Shown here one piece after another: positions 30,310-38,654 of a DNA stretch of 57,898 nucleotides. Source of the stretch: Ruminococcus sp. AM36-2AA (lineage in GTDB: Bacteria; Bacillota; Clostridia; Lachnospirales; Lachnospiraceae). The DNA lies in contig NZ_QTYB01000014.1 of NCBI RefSeq assembly GCF_003461955.1, positions 35,852-93,749 of the forward strand. Reading direction: 5' to 3'. Position numbers and translations under genes: made by a program. The notes beneath the pieces are model-generated. The model did not search any database and had not been told where the DNA came from. It saw only the letters and a list, made by a program, of their open reading frames with translations. How positions within the stretch are numbered: position 1 is the first letter of the stretch; each line of letters opens with the position of its first letter.

Positions 30310-31023
30310 ATGACTACATTTTCACTTGAAAAAGAACTGAAAGAGAATTCCTACCCAGGAAGAGGAATTGTGATCGGACGTTCCGCTGACGGAAAGCACG
30401 CTGTTACCGCATATTTTATCATGGGAAGAAGTGAGAACAGCAGAAACCGTATTTTTGTTGAGGATGGTGAGGGAATCCGCACACAGGCATTTGACCCGTC
30501 CAAACTTACAGACCCGAGCCTGATTATTTATGCACCGGTACGTGTCCTTGGAAACAAGACGATCGTAACAAACGGTGATCAGACAGATACCATCTATGAG
30601 GGCATGGACAGACAGCTTACTTTTGAGCAGTCTCTCCGAAGCAGAGAATTTGAGCCGGATGCACCGAATTATACACCTCGTATTTCCGGTGTTCTTCATG
30701 TGGAGAACGGAAAATTCAGCTATGCAATGTCTATCTTAAAGAGTAACAATGGAAATCCAGATTCCTGCCTCCGTTATACATTCGCTTATGAGAATGCGGC
30801 AGCAGGACAGGGTCGCTTCATTCATACTTATAAATGTGACGGAAACCCGCTTCCAAGTTTTGAGGGAGAGCCGAAGCCGGTAGAGATTCCGGATGATATT
30901 GATGATTTTACAAACCTTCTCTGGGAGAGCCTGAATCAGGACAATAAAGTTTCCCTGTTTGTCCGTTTCATTGACATTGAAACAGGTAAATATGAATCCA
31001 GAATTGTAAACAAGAATAAATAA
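30310..31023 (+). CDS. IMP cyclohydrolase, PurO-like
   Basis: The 237-residue protein matches the IMP_cyclohyd (PurO) family, which closes FAICAR to IMP, the last step of purine synthesis. PurO was first known from archaea; bacterial homologues occur in Clostridia that lack a fused PurH. Seen: YPGRGIVIGRSADGKHAVTAYF (N-terminal NTN-hydrolase-like strand pair; positions 15-36), MGRSENSRNRIFV (about 38-50), and TNGDQTDTIYEGM (about 97-109). The gene is 60 nt downstream of the ZTP riboswitch terminator and 30 nt before the AICAR transformylase gene, so the two together replace bifunctional PurH. Confidence 0.88.
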   Translation: MTTFSLEKELKENSYPGRGIVIGRSADGKHAVTAYFIMGRSENSRNRIFVEDGEGIRTQAFDPSKLTDPSLIIYAPVRVLGNKTIVTNGDQTDTIYEGMDRQLTFEQSLRSREFEPDAPNYTPRISGVLHVENGKFSYAMSILKSNNGNPDSCLRYTFAYENAAAGQGRFIHTYKCDGNPLPSFEGEPKPVEIPDDIDDFTNLLWESLNQDNKVSLFVRFIDIETGKYESRIVNKNK

Positions 31024-31053
31024 TCAATATCGCAGAGAACGGAGGATTTTTCC

Positions 31054-32238
31054 ATGAAAGAATTACAGTTAAAATACGGATGCAACCCGAATCAGAAACC
31101 ATCCAAGATTTATATGGCAGACGGAAGTGACCTTCCGATCCAGGTACTTTCCGGAAGACCGGGCTATATTAACTTCCTGGATGCGTTTAACGGCTGGCAG
31201 TTGGTACGTGACCTTAAGAAAGCAACCGGACTTCCGGCAGCAACTTCTTTTAAACATGTATCTCCGGCAGGTGCTTCCATCGGACTTCCGCTGAATGAGA
31301 CACTGGCCAAGATCTACTGGGTAGATGATATGGACTGGAAGGATTTTTCCCCGCTTGCATGTGCGTATGCAAGAGCAAGAGGTGCAGACCGTATGTCATC
31401 TTTCGGTGATTTCATTTCTCTTTCTGATGTCTGCGACAAGGATACCGCAATGTTGATCAAAAGAGAGGTTTCGGATGGTGTGATCGCACCGGGATATACA
31501 GAGGAAGCACTGGAAATCCTGAAACAGAAGAAAAAAGGCAACTACAATGTAATCCAGATCGATGAAAATTATGTTCCGGAGCCACTGGAGCACAAGCAGG
31601 TATTTGGTGTTACTTTTGAGCAGGGACGCCAGGAGCTTGCAATCAATGATGAACTGATCTCCAATATTGTAACAGAAAATAAAGAGCTTACAGAGGAAGC
31701 CAAAAGAGATCTGAAAGTTTCTCTGATCGTTCTGAAATACACACAGTCCAATTCCGTATGCTTTGTAAAAGATGGACAGGCGATCGGCGTTGGTGCAGGT
31801 CAGCAGTCACGAGTTCACTGCACACGTCTTGCAGGTCAGAAGGCAGATAACTGGTATCTCCGTCAGTGCCCGAAGGTGCTGAATCTTCCGTTTAAAGATA
31901 CCATCACACGTGCAGAGAGAGACAATGCCATCGATGTTTACATTGGTGAGGAGTATATGGATGTTCTTGCAGATGGTGCATGGGAGAAAACATTTACCGA
32001 GAAACCGGAAGTGTTTACAAGAGAAGAGAAGCGTGCATGGCTGGATGGCCTTACAGATGTGACTCTTGGTTCAGATGCATTCTTCCCGTTCAGTGATAAT
32101 ATTGAGCGTGCACATAAGAGTGGCGTGAAATATATTGCAGAGCCAGGCGGATCTGTCCGCGATGATGCAGTTATCGATACTTGCAATAAGTATGGAATGG
32201 TAATGGCATTTACAGGAATCAGACTTTTCCATCACTAA
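31054..32238 (+). CDS. purH: phosphoribosylaminoimidazolecarboxamide formyltransferase, stand-alone (PurH transformylase part)
   Basis: The 394-residue protein holds only the AICAR transformylase domain of PurH; the MGS-like IMP cyclohydrolase domain is missing, and the PurO-like gene just upstream would supply that step. It transfers the formyl group of 10-formyl-THF to AICAR (ZMP). Motifs: LKYGCNPNQKPSKIYM (start), TSFKHVSPAGASIGLPL (about 65-81; catalytic Lys-His), and GVGAGQQSRVHCTRLAGQKAD (about 246-266; cited by position), and PGGSVRDDAVID near the C-terminus. Under the ZTP riboswitch. The purH symbol is used for the transformylase activity only. Confidence 0.93.
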   Translation: MKELQLKYGCNPNQKPSKIYMADGSDLPIQVLSGRPGYINFLDAFNGWQLVRDLKKATGLPAATSFKHVSPAGASIGLPLNETLAKIYWVDDMDWKDFSPLACAYARARGADRMSSFGDFISLSDVCDKDTAMLIKREVSDGVIAPGYTEEALEILKQKKKGNYNVIQIDENYVPEPLEHKQVFGVTFEQGRQELAINDELISNIVTENKELTEEAKRDLKVSLIVLKYTQSNSVCFVKDGQAIGVGAGQQSRVHCTRLAGQKADNWYLRQCPKVLNLPFKDTITRAERDNAIDVYIGEEYMDVLADGAWEKTFTEKPEVFTREEKRAWLDGLTDVTLGSDAFFPFSDNIERAHKSGVKYIAEPGGSVRDDAVIDTCNKYGMVMAFTGIRLFHH

Positions 32239-32287
32239 AATATATGAGTATGTAATAAGACAGAATAAGAATGTCTGCCTTATATAA

Positions 32288-32337
32288 AAGATCCCGGATC
32301 AGGATTCCTTTCAGGAAGTTCCGATTCGGGATCTTTT
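32288..32337 (+). terminator. Terminator of the riboswitch purine operon
   Basis: AAGATCCCGGATC pairs with GATTCGGGATCTT around an inner hairpin, followed by TTTTTG. Confidence 0.85.
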
Positions 32338-32370
32338 TGCATGGTTCAGCTATCGTATTTTTTATGGCAT

Positions 32371-32400
32371 AAAAAAAGAACTCTGAATGATTCAGAGTTC
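32371..32400 (-). terminator. Terminator of tRNA-Gly
   Basis: Perfect 10-bp arms GAACTCTGAA (32378-32387) and TTCAGAGTTC (32391-32400) with a 3-nt loop; on the minus strand seven Ts follow. Confidence 0.9.
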
Positions 32401-32405
32401 CGAAG

Positions 32406-32478
32406 AGCGATAGACGGGGCTCGAACCCGCGGTCTCGACCTTGGCAAGGTCGCGCGTTACCAACTACGCCACTATCGC
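32406..32478 (-). tRNA. tRNA-Gly (GCC)
   Basis: The minus strand folds into a full cloverleaf. The acceptor stem is GCGATAG/CTATCGC and the anticodon stem CGACC/GGTCG holds the loop TTGCCAA (anticodon GCC). The T arm contains GGTTCGAGCC. Discriminator U; the CCA end is not encoded. It is the only gene in its unit, 28 nt from its own terminator; 32479-32601 shows only an AT-rich stretch. Confidence 0.96.
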
Positions 32479-32601
32479 ATGTGTCTTATCTTACGAGATG
32501 TTTCCCTCATCGACAAGACATATATTAGCATAGTTTTTATGGTATGTCAAATCTTTTTTTTGATTTTTTTGAAAAATTAAAAAAAAGAAGACATTTCAAG
32601 A

Positions 32602-33300
32602 TCAGGATGTTTCAGATCCGCTGCTTGTATGATAATAGCGAAGTACGTGATCAGGATAATACTGGTCACCGTAATCCCATGGCCCTGCCGGATCGTGAAG
32701 AGGATCATCTTCATCACGTTGTCTGCCACCACTTGCCATCTGGGCGAATGCCTGGGCGCTTTCAGTTGTCCAGGAAGTTTCTCCGTTTTTTTCGAGATAA
32801 GAGAAATAGGAATCTGTGCCAAAGTTATAGGCCTGCAGGGCAAGGCGGATATGGGGCAGATCAGCAGGTCCGGTGCATCCGGATTTATCCAGGGCATATT
32901 TCAGCTCCTGAATTCCACAGGAGATAGAGTAGGAAGGATCTGTGATTCCGTTGGGCTGCTGAGGATACTGCGTGTTATAAGCGCCTTCTGATGACTGCAT
33001 GGGATCGGTTCCCTGACCGGAGCTTTCCTGCATCATAACTGCCAGGATCAGATCTACATAGTCAGACATGCCATATTGGGCGGCTTCTGTGGAAACTTCA
33101 TCCCGGTAGGCTTCACAGGATGCATTGATCTGGTGCGTAGTTGTCTGCTTTCCGGAAAATCTGGGTAAGCGCAGAAAAATACATCCGAGAATCAGCAGGA
33201 AGATGCAACCCAGGAAGATTTTCTGTCTGCGGACCTGGCGTATGCGGAGACGCTGACGTTGTTTTTTTGTAAGTTTATGATTCTTTCGTTTTGTATTCAT
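32602..33300 (-). CDS. membrane-anchored lysozyme-like (T4/CwlT-type) peptidoglycan hydrolase
   Basis: 232 residues: a very basic N-terminus (about 1-27), one transmembrane helix (about 28-45), then an extracellular lysozyme-like domain (about 60-215). VDLILAVMMQESSGQG (about 83-98) carries the catalytic Glu; QPNGITDPSYSISCGIQELK and LALQAYNFGTDSYFSYL (cited in parts) match the lysozyme-like domain of CwlT and of conjugative-element muramidases (Pfam Lysozyme_like). It should cut glycan strands at the outer face of the membrane. Divergent from the 3D-domain protein gene, another wall enzyme, with a CodY-like site between them. Confidence 0.85.
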   Translation of the reverse strand: MNTKRKNHKLTKKQRQRLRIRQVRRQKIFLGCIFLLILGCIFLRLPRFSGKQTTTHQINASCEAYRDEVSTEAAQYGMSDYVDLILAVMMQESSGQGTDPMQSSEGAYNTQYPQQPNGITDPSYSISCGIQELKYALDKSGCTGPADLPHIRLALQAYNFGTDSYFSYLEKNGETSWTTESAQAFAQMASGGRQRDEDDPLHDPAGPWDYGDQYYPDHVLRYYHTSSGSETS

Positions 33301-33361
33301 AAGCTTATTTTACCCGTCAGATGGGGATTTGACCAGTTAAGAAATGTGATCTTTTTGTTAA

Positions 33362-33376
33362 AATTTTCTGAAGACT
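33362..33376. promoter_or_regulatory. CodY-box-like site between two cell-wall genes
   Basis: AATTTTCTGAAGACT matches the CodY consensus at 13 of 15 positions. It lies 11 bp upstream of the -35 box of the 3D-domain gene promoter and about 60 bp from the start of the divergent lysozyme-like gene. Confidence 0.45.
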
Positions 33377-33387
33377 GACTTGCAAAA

Positions 33388-33416
33388 TTGCAAAATACGA
33401 TCTGATATGCTATGAT
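33388..33416 (+). promoter_or_regulatory. Promoter for the SH3/3D-domain protein
   Basis: TTGCAA (33388-33393), a 17-bp spacer, and an extended -10 TGCTATGAT (hexamer 33411-33416). TTGCAAAA is repeated in tandem at 33380-33395. Confidence 0.72.
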
Positions 33417-33462
33417 AGTCGGGACAAACCGCAGAATGCCGGAAAAAAGGAGGCAAGATTTC

Positions 33463-34542
33463 ATGCGTAAAAGGCTTCTTGCAGTTATTTTGTGTGCTTC
33501 CATGATGTTCCCTGTATCAGCATCTGCAGAGGTACTTGGATATGAAGCGACACTGAATACATATACACAGGAGAAAAAATCACCCCAACAGTTTCAGATT
33601 GATGATGGGGAAGGAAATACAGTAAATGCACTGGCGAAGACAGATACTCTTTATGTCACTGCGAAGAACACTGCAATTCGGTCCAATCCAGGAGAAAGCG
33701 GAACAGAACTTCGATCTGTTCTTCTGGGAACGAAACTAGAGAGAGTTGCCGTATGTGACAACGGATGGAGTAAAGTCACATTTCAGAAAGACGGAGAGGA
33801 CAAGATTATCGGTTATGTTCAGGATAGCGTGCTCAGTGATACGGAAACCGTGAATAAATTTACGGATACAGTCACGGCAGCCAAAGACAGCGATATTCTT
33901 GATTATCCGGGAAAAAAAGACGGAGAAGTAGTAGGAGAAGTTCTTCAGGATGATGAACTGAAGAGGACTGGTACAGTAGATGACATCTGGAGCCGTATCG
34001 TTTACACAGATGACAGTGGCGCACAGCAGACGGGATATATTCCTACCAGTTGTCTGGAAGGATACCAGGAGACTGAGGTGGCCAAAGCAGAACAGGAAAA
34101 GAAAACAAAAGCCGGCTCCCTTACCAAGAGCTCCGGAGAGGGTATTTTTGCAGATGCCGTAGATGGCGTGACATCTACAGGTGGTTCCGGAACATCTGCC
34201 AATGGAGTGCAGATTGGAACACCGGTATCTGTTTCCTCAGATGCAACATTGAAATCTCTGGGAACTTTCCGTATTACCCATTACTGTCCATGCAGTATCT
34301 GCTGTGGTCCGTGGTCAAACGGAATCACATCTACAGGCGTAACAGCAACAACCAATCATACCATAGCAGTAGATCCCAGCCAGATTCCTTATGGTTCCAA
34401 GGTAGTGATCAATGGACAGGTTTACGTTGCGGAGGATTGCGGAGGCGCGATCCGTACCAACTGTATTGATGTTTATGTTGCCACACATTCAGAGGCAGAA
34501 GAGAAAGGCGTATTTTATACAGAAGTTTATCTCCTTCAGTAA
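33463..34542 (+). CDS. secreted protein with SH3-like repeats and a C-terminal 3D domain
   Basis: 359 residues from ATG 33463 (RBS AAAGGAGG; the frame continues upstream but without a start signal). A signal peptide is plain (RKRLLAVILCASMMFPVSASA, cleavage about 23). Two SH3b-like wall-binding domains follow (about 60-125 and 125-205; IRSNPGESGTELRSVLLG and DYPGKKDGEVVGEVL), then a Lys/Ser linker and a C-terminal 3D (double-psi barrel) domain (about 265-359). FRITHYCPCSICCGPW, AVDPSQIPYGSKV and AEDCGGAI with CIDVYV are its conserved parts. Relatives of B. subtilis YocH/YuiC are lytic transglycosylase-like or wall-remodelling enzymes. Confidence 0.9.
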   Translation: MRKRLLAVILCASMMFPVSASAEVLGYEATLNTYTQEKKSPQQFQIDDGEGNTVNALAKTDTLYVTAKNTAIRSNPGESGTELRSVLLGTKLERVAVCDNGWSKVTFQKDGEDKIIGYVQDSVLSDTETVNKFTDTVTAAKDSDILDYPGKKDGEVVGEVLQDDELKRTGTVDDIWSRIVYTDDSGAQQTGYIPTSCLEGYQETEVAKAEQEKKTKAGSLTKSSGEGIFADAVDGVTSTGGSGTSANGVQIGTPVSVSSDATLKSLGTFRITHYCPCSICCGPWSNGITSTGVTATTNHTIAVDPSQIPYGSKVVINGQVYVAEDCGGAIRTNCIDVYVATHSEAEEKGVFYTEVYLLQ

Positions 34543-34592
34543 AAATGCAGGAAATCATCTACAACTACAATATGTGATGTAATACGTATAAC

Positions 34593-34676
34593 AAAAAATA
34601 CTGCATCAGACTTTACGTATAAATCGGAATATAAATATCCGCTTTATCAGAAAACGTCGAATGCAGTATTTTTTAT
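34593..34676 (+). terminator. Terminator of the 3D-domain gene
   Basis: AAAAAATACTGCAT (about 34593-34606) pairs with ATGCAGTATTTTTT (34661-34674) around a long, weakly structured loop; Ts follow. Confidence 0.72.
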
Positions 34677-34682
34677 TTATAA

Positions 34683-34735
34683 AAAGAAAAACTCTGTTCA
34701 ACAGGAAACAGGAACTGTGAACAGAGCAAAAAAAT
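34683..34735 (-). terminator. Terminator of tRNA-Phe
   Basis: On the minus strand GCTCTGTTCACAG... folds with perfect 9-nt arms (34692-34700 and 34718-34726); the distal side reads into TTTTTCTTTTT. Confidence 0.78.
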
Positions 34736-34737
34736 AA

Positions 34738-34810
<73 letters not shown>

Positions 34811-34942
34811 ATGTCTCTTTCGAGTACTTTATTACTTTAACACATTTATGTAGAGAATGCAAGGGAAAAATGAAAAAAAGCAGATGTTTTTCTGAAAAAT
34901 CCGATTTTCAAAAAAGCATCTGCAATATTATATTTGGCGCAT

Positions 34943-36127
34943 TTATCGTGCAGCCAGATAAATTTTTTCCATATCTTTCATATTTAACTGTTTGAAAACG
35001 CCGATGGTGCGGGTATCTTCATAACTGCACTTAAATGCCAGATCGTGGATATCTTTTTCTGTAAGGTCAAGACCAAGCTCATGAAGGCTGGTAGGCATTT
35101 GAATGGAACGGAAATAATCTTCCATAGCCTCGATACCGGCAAGGGCGGTTTTGTTGAAATCGATACTGCATGGGATTTCGAATACGTTGGTGGCAAACTG
35201 GGCAAAACGCTCCGGATTTGCGTCATAGACATAACGTGCCCAGCTTCCCCACAATGCGGCCAGACCGGCACCGTGAGCTACATCGTAGGTCCCTCCAAGT
35301 TCATGTTCCAGCTGATGACATGCCCAGTCACCGCCACCGGTTCCACAGCCGGTAAGACCGTTGTGAGAGAGACTTCCTGCCCACATGATTTCTGCTCTGG
35401 CGGTATAATTATCCGGCTCTTTCAGCAAGATACGGGAATTGTAGATTACCGTCTGCATAAGGGATTCGCTGATGCTGTCTGTAATTTCCATAGTTTCGAT
35501 ATTTACGAAATACCGTTCCATGGTATGCATCAGGATATCCACACAGCCGCTTTCTGTCTGGTACTGAGGTAAGGTGTATGTAAGCCGTGGATTCAGAATG
35601 GCAAAACGTGGCCTGCACAGGTCATTTCGGGCAGTACTGCGTTTCAGCCAGCCGTCTTCATTTGTGATGACGCAGGAATTGCTCATTTCACTTCCGGAAG
35701 CTGCGATGGTAAGGATCACACCAACTGGAAGACAGGCTTTTGGAGTTTCGGTGCGGAGGAAAAAGTTCCATACATCGGTTTCCGGATTTGCAAGGCCGTA
35801 ACCGATGGCTTTACAGGAATCAATAACACTTCCGCCTCCTACAGCAAGAAGAAAATCCACATTTTCTCTGCGGCAGAGCTCAATTCCCTCCCGGACCTTG
35901 GAAAGCCGTGGATTTGGAACGACGCCTCCAAGAGTTACATAGGCAATTCCTGCCTCGTCAAGTACGGATCTGATTTCATCAATAAGACCGGATTTAACGG
36001 CACTGTGTCCGCCGTAGTGGATCAGAACTTTTTTACAATGCTGTTCTTTCAGAAGTGTGGCAACTTTAAGATGTGTATCTTTTCCAAAAACCACCCGTGT
36101 GGGGGTAAAATATTCAAAACTTCTCAT
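34943..36127 (-). CDS. iron-containing alcohol dehydrogenase (butanol-dehydrogenase type)
   Basis: The 394-residue enzyme is a group III Fe-dependent NAD(P)H alcohol dehydrogenase, probably reducing an aldehyde to an alcohol in fermentation. The Rossmann-like half has FEYFTPTRVVFGKDTH (about 4-19), GGVVPNPRLSKVREG (about 63-77), and LAVGGGSVIDSCKAIGYG (about 94-111). Metal ligands lie in DILMHTMERYF (Asp and His, about 197-207), HQLEHELGG (about 268-276), and VAHGAGLAALWG (about 280-291). Most like the BdhA/BdhB and YugJ families; exact substrate unknown. The minus-strand promoter was not resolved. Confidence 0.92.
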   Translation of the reverse strand: MRSFEYFTPTRVVFGKDTHLKVATLLKEQHCKKVLIHYGGHSAVKSGLIDEIRSVLDEAGIAYVTLGGVVPNPRLSKVREGIELCRRENVDFLLAVGGGSVIDSCKAIGYGLANPETDVWNFFLRTETPKACLPVGVILTIAASGSEMSNSCVITNEDGWLKRSTARNDLCRPRFAILNPRLTYTLPQYQTESGCVDILMHTMERYFVNIETMEITDSISESLMQTVIYNSRILLKEPDNYTARAEIMWAGSLSHNGLTGCGTGGGDWACHQLEHELGGTYDVAHGAGLAALWGSWARYVYDANPERFAQFATNVFEIPCSIDFNKTALAGIEAMEDYFRSIQMPTSLHELGLDLTEKDIHDLAFKCSYEDTRTIGVFKQLNMKDMEKIYLAAR

Positions 36128-36326
36128 AATAAATAACTCTCCCTTATTTCATAACTGATCTATCTGAAATATTCAAAAACAAACAATAAAATTGAATGGT
36201 CTGCATCAGCAAAACTGTTATAATAATAGCATAGAAGAAGTCAGGGTGCAAGATTTCGGAAAACGTTTGCAACAGGAAAAACAGGGAAGATAAAGATGAT
36301 AAAAAGGGTGTAATTCCAGAAGGGTG

Positions 36327-36335
36327 TGGTATAAT
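36327..36335 (+). promoter_or_regulatory. Extended -10 promoter for the thioredoxin reductase-like gene
   Basis: TGGTATAAT (hexamer 36330-36335) is a perfect extended -10; no good -35 is seen 17 bp upstream. The rest of 36128-36440 holds no gene. A small palindrome, GTGA-N5-TCAC (36357-36369), with outer CTGTGA/TCACAG arms (36341-36346, 36366-36371), lies downstream of the -10. Confidence 0.58.
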
Positions 36336-36440
36336 AGGTTCTGTGAGAAAGCAAAAGTGACTTAATCACAGAAACAGACCGATGCAGAGCGTATATTATA
36401 AAACAGATTTCAAAGAAGCAGAAGAAAGCAGGTGTCTGAA

Positions 36441-37349
36441 ATGGAAAATATCATTATCGTAGGAGCAGGCCCGGCAGGAATTTCCGCAGCTCTTTATGCA
36501 GCGAGAGGAAATATGGACCCGCTGATCATCAATACAGGAATCGGTTCACTGGAAAAAGCAGAGAAGATCGAGAATTATTACGGACTTGAGAGACCTCTTT
36601 CCGGAAAAGAACTTTTTGAAAGAGGACTTGAACAGGTCAGGGCACTTGGTGTCAGGATCCTGGATGCCCAGGTCGTGGGAATGGGAGGCTTTGATACCTT
36701 TGAGGTGAAAACAACGGAAGGCGATTTTGAAGCCCGCAGTGTGATCCTGGCAACGGGAAGCAAAAGAGCTTCTGCGAAGATCCCGGGAGTGAAGGAATTT
36801 GAAGGAAAAGGAGTCAGCTACTGTGCAGTATGCGATGCTTTTTTCTACCGCGGAAAAGATGTGGCGGTTCTTGGAAACAGCGATTTTGCCCTTCATGAAG
36901 CTGAGGAACTTTCTCATACAGCTTCTCATGTGACGATTTTTACAGATGGAAAGAAACCGGAATTTTCAAAGGAGAATGCGATTGACGTGAATACCATGAA
37001 AATTCAGGCAATTGAGGGAGATGAGCGTGTTCAGGGACTTCGCCTGAAAGGAGATGTATCTTTACAGGAAGCAGGCGAACCGCAAACGTCATTTGCACCC
37101 GCAGAAGGTGTTTTTGTGGCCTTGGGCACAGCCGGAAGTTCAGAAATGGCCCGCCAGATTGGTGCGGAACTGAATGAAAAAGGAAATATCCGGGTGAATG
37201 AGGAGATGGAAACAACGGTTCCAGGACTGTATGCGGCAGGGGATTGTACCGGAGGCCTTCTTCAGGTGGCAAAAGCGGTACATGATGGAGCGCAGGCAGG
37301 CCTTTCCGCCTGTCAGTATGTGCGGAAACTTTTGAAAGAGCAGGCATAG
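36441..37349 (+). CDS. thioredoxin reductase-like flavoprotein, probably not NADPH-type
   Basis: 302 residues from ATG 36441 (RBS AGGTG; GTG 36432 overlaps that site). FAD-binding IIIVGAGPAGISAALYAARG (about 4-23) and ATGSKRASAKIPG (about 107-119) are intact, as is the redox CAVC in SYCAVCDAFFYRGKDVAVLG (about 131-150) and the C-terminal GLYAAGDCTGGLLQVAKAV (about 257-275). The NADPH-binding signatures are missing: LGNSDFAL replaces GGGDSA and no HRRxxxR follows. That pattern is known from ferredoxin-dependent flavin thioredoxin reductases of Clostridium, so the electron donor may be ferredoxin. Followed by a thioredoxin gene. Confidence 0.87.
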   Translation: MENIIIVGAGPAGISAALYAARGNMDPLIINTGIGSLEKAEKIENYYGLERPLSGKELFERGLEQVRALGVRILDAQVVGMGGFDTFEVKTTEGDFEARSVILATGSKRASAKIPGVKEFEGKGVSYCAVCDAFFYRGKDVAVLGNSDFALHEAEELSHTASHVTIFTDGKKPEFSKENAIDVNTMKIQAIEGDERVQGLRLKGDVSLQEAGEPQTSFAPAEGVFVALGTAGSSEMARQIGAELNEKGNIRVNEEMETTVPGLYAAGDCTGGLLQVAKAVHDGAQAGLSACQYVRKLLKEQA

Positions 37350-37447
37350 AGTGCATACAGTATAAATTCAGAAGAAAGGCAGAAACTGATAACGATCAGA
37401 AACAGGATCGGATTTTATAACATATAAATTTAAGGAGGAATTTTATC

Positions 37448-37747
37448 ATGGCAAAAGTTTTTACAACAGACAATTTTGAAACAGAGGTATTAAATGCAGA
37501 GAAACCGGTACTGGTAGATTTCTGGGCAACCTGGTGCGGACCGTGCAGACGTCAGGCTCCTGTTGTGGAAGAACTGGCAGAAGCAGGATACGAAGTAGGG
37601 AAAGTAGACGTAGATAAAGAGCCGTCTCTTGCACAGCAGTATAAGATCATGAGTATTCCTACACTGCTTGTGTTTAAAGGTGGAAAAGAGACTGCACGTT
37701 TTGTGGGACTGACATCAAAAGCAGAGCTTGAAGCAGCACTTCAGTAA
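37448..37747 (+). CDS. trxA: thioredoxin
   Basis: A 99-residue thioredoxin, slightly short for the family (about 105). VLVDFWATWCGPCRRQAP (about 20-37) has the standard WCGPC active site. The cis-Pro is in YKIMSIPTLLVFKGG (about 64-78). Arg-Arg-Gln after the site replaces the more common Lys-Met-Ile/Leu, which may suit the unusual reductase next door. Own RBS TAAGGAGG; 98 nt after the reductase, probably one operon. It reduces protein disulfides in the cytosol. Confidence 0.95.
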   Translation: MAKVFTTDNFETEVLNAEKPVLVDFWATWCGPCRRQAPVVEELAEAGYEVGKVDVDKEPSLAQQYKIMSIPTLLVFKGGKETARFVGLTSKAELEAALQ

Positions 37748-37749
37748 GA

Positions 37750-38430
37750 TCAGAAAGTATTCATCATTTCATAAAGACGGCTTTTATCCAGAATGCGGAT
37801 CGATCCCCGTGAGATCTGGATAGAGCCGTCTTTATTCATTTTTTTGAGGCTGCGGCTGACTGCCTCCCTGGCACTTCCGATGGAGCGGGCGATTGCCTCC
37901 TGGGTGAGAGTGAGTTCATCAGAACCGGTATCTGCAGCTTCGTCCAGCAGGAAGGCTGCGATCCTCTGAGGTAACGTCATAAAAAATGTCCGTTCGATTC
38001 CGGCGATCACATCCGAGAAATGTTCGGTTGTCCGTTTATAGATGAAATTTTCCAGATAGATATTGTTTTTCATCAGCCGGGAAAAAGGAACTGCCGGAAG
38101 CAGAAGAAGATCACAGTCTGTTTCCGCATCGATCTGCACATCAAATGTGATGGCAGAAAGCATACAGGAAGCGGAAAGGGTGCAGATATCACTGTCCCTT
38201 AAACGGTACAGTGTGGCTTCTTTTCCCTGAGAGGACAGAAGGTACACGCGGAGAACGCCCTTCAGAAGAAAAAGAGTTCCCAGACACTGGCGTTCTTCTG
38301 ACTGTATGGCAGCACCTGCCGGGTAATGAAGTTCACGGATATTATCAAGAAGAAAATCCTGGTCTTCTTCGGTCATATGTTCCCAGAAGGGAAAAGCCTG
38401 AAAATAGTTCAGGCAGCTGTTTCGGTCCAT
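37750..38430 (-). CDS. Crp/Fnr family transcriptional regulator
   Basis: 226 residues from ATG 38430 (RBS AAAGGAG; an upstream in-frame extension lacks one). N-terminal cyclic-nucleotide-type beta barrel (about 15-125) with LHYPAGAAIQSEERQCLGTL and LFLLKGVLRVYLLSSQGKEA (cited in parts), a dimer helix (about 125-150), and a C-terminal winged helix with LTQEAIARSIGSAREAVSRSL (recognition helix about 178-192). No N-terminal Cys cluster of Fnr type, so it probably senses a small molecule, heme or redox partner. It converges on trxA with only 2 nt between, suggesting a role in redox control. Confidence 0.88.
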   Translation of the reverse strand: MDRNSCLNYFQAFPFWEHMTEEDQDFLLDNIRELHYPAGAAIQSEERQCLGTLFLLKGVLRVYLLSSQGKEATLYRLRDSDICTLSASCMLSAITFDVQIDAETDCDLLLLPAVPFSRLMKNNIYLENFIYKRTTEHFSDVIAGIERTFFMTLPQRIAAFLLDEAADTGSDELTLTQEAIARSIGSAREAVSRSLKKMNKDGSIQISRGSIRILDKSRLYEMMNTF

Positions 38431-38537
38431 AAAAAGGTACTCCTTTATAAAAGATGTAGTATCCATTTTAACGCTGTTTGAATGGAAATACAACAGAAAC
38501 GGAATCTTTGTTGCAAAAGAGGAATCCGGTTTTTCTA

Positions 38538-38566
38538 TTTACATCCGGGGATGGGAACGCTATAAT
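38538..38566 (+). promoter_or_regulatory. Promoter for the B12-type radical SAM gene
   Basis: TTTACA (38538-38543), a 17-bp spacer and a perfect TATAAT (38561-38566). Confidence 0.75.
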
Positions 38567-38654
38567 CATAAGGCGAAAGAATCAAACGGAGAAATAATGA
38601 AAAATGCCGGGTAAAGAGGGAGATCATCCGGCGGAAGTTAGGAGAATACAAATT

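Noticed and set aside
32602..33300. Lysozyme-like gene as phage or ICE cargo
   Set aside because: Its composition matches the core, it has a core-like neighbour on both sides, and no mobile gene is near.
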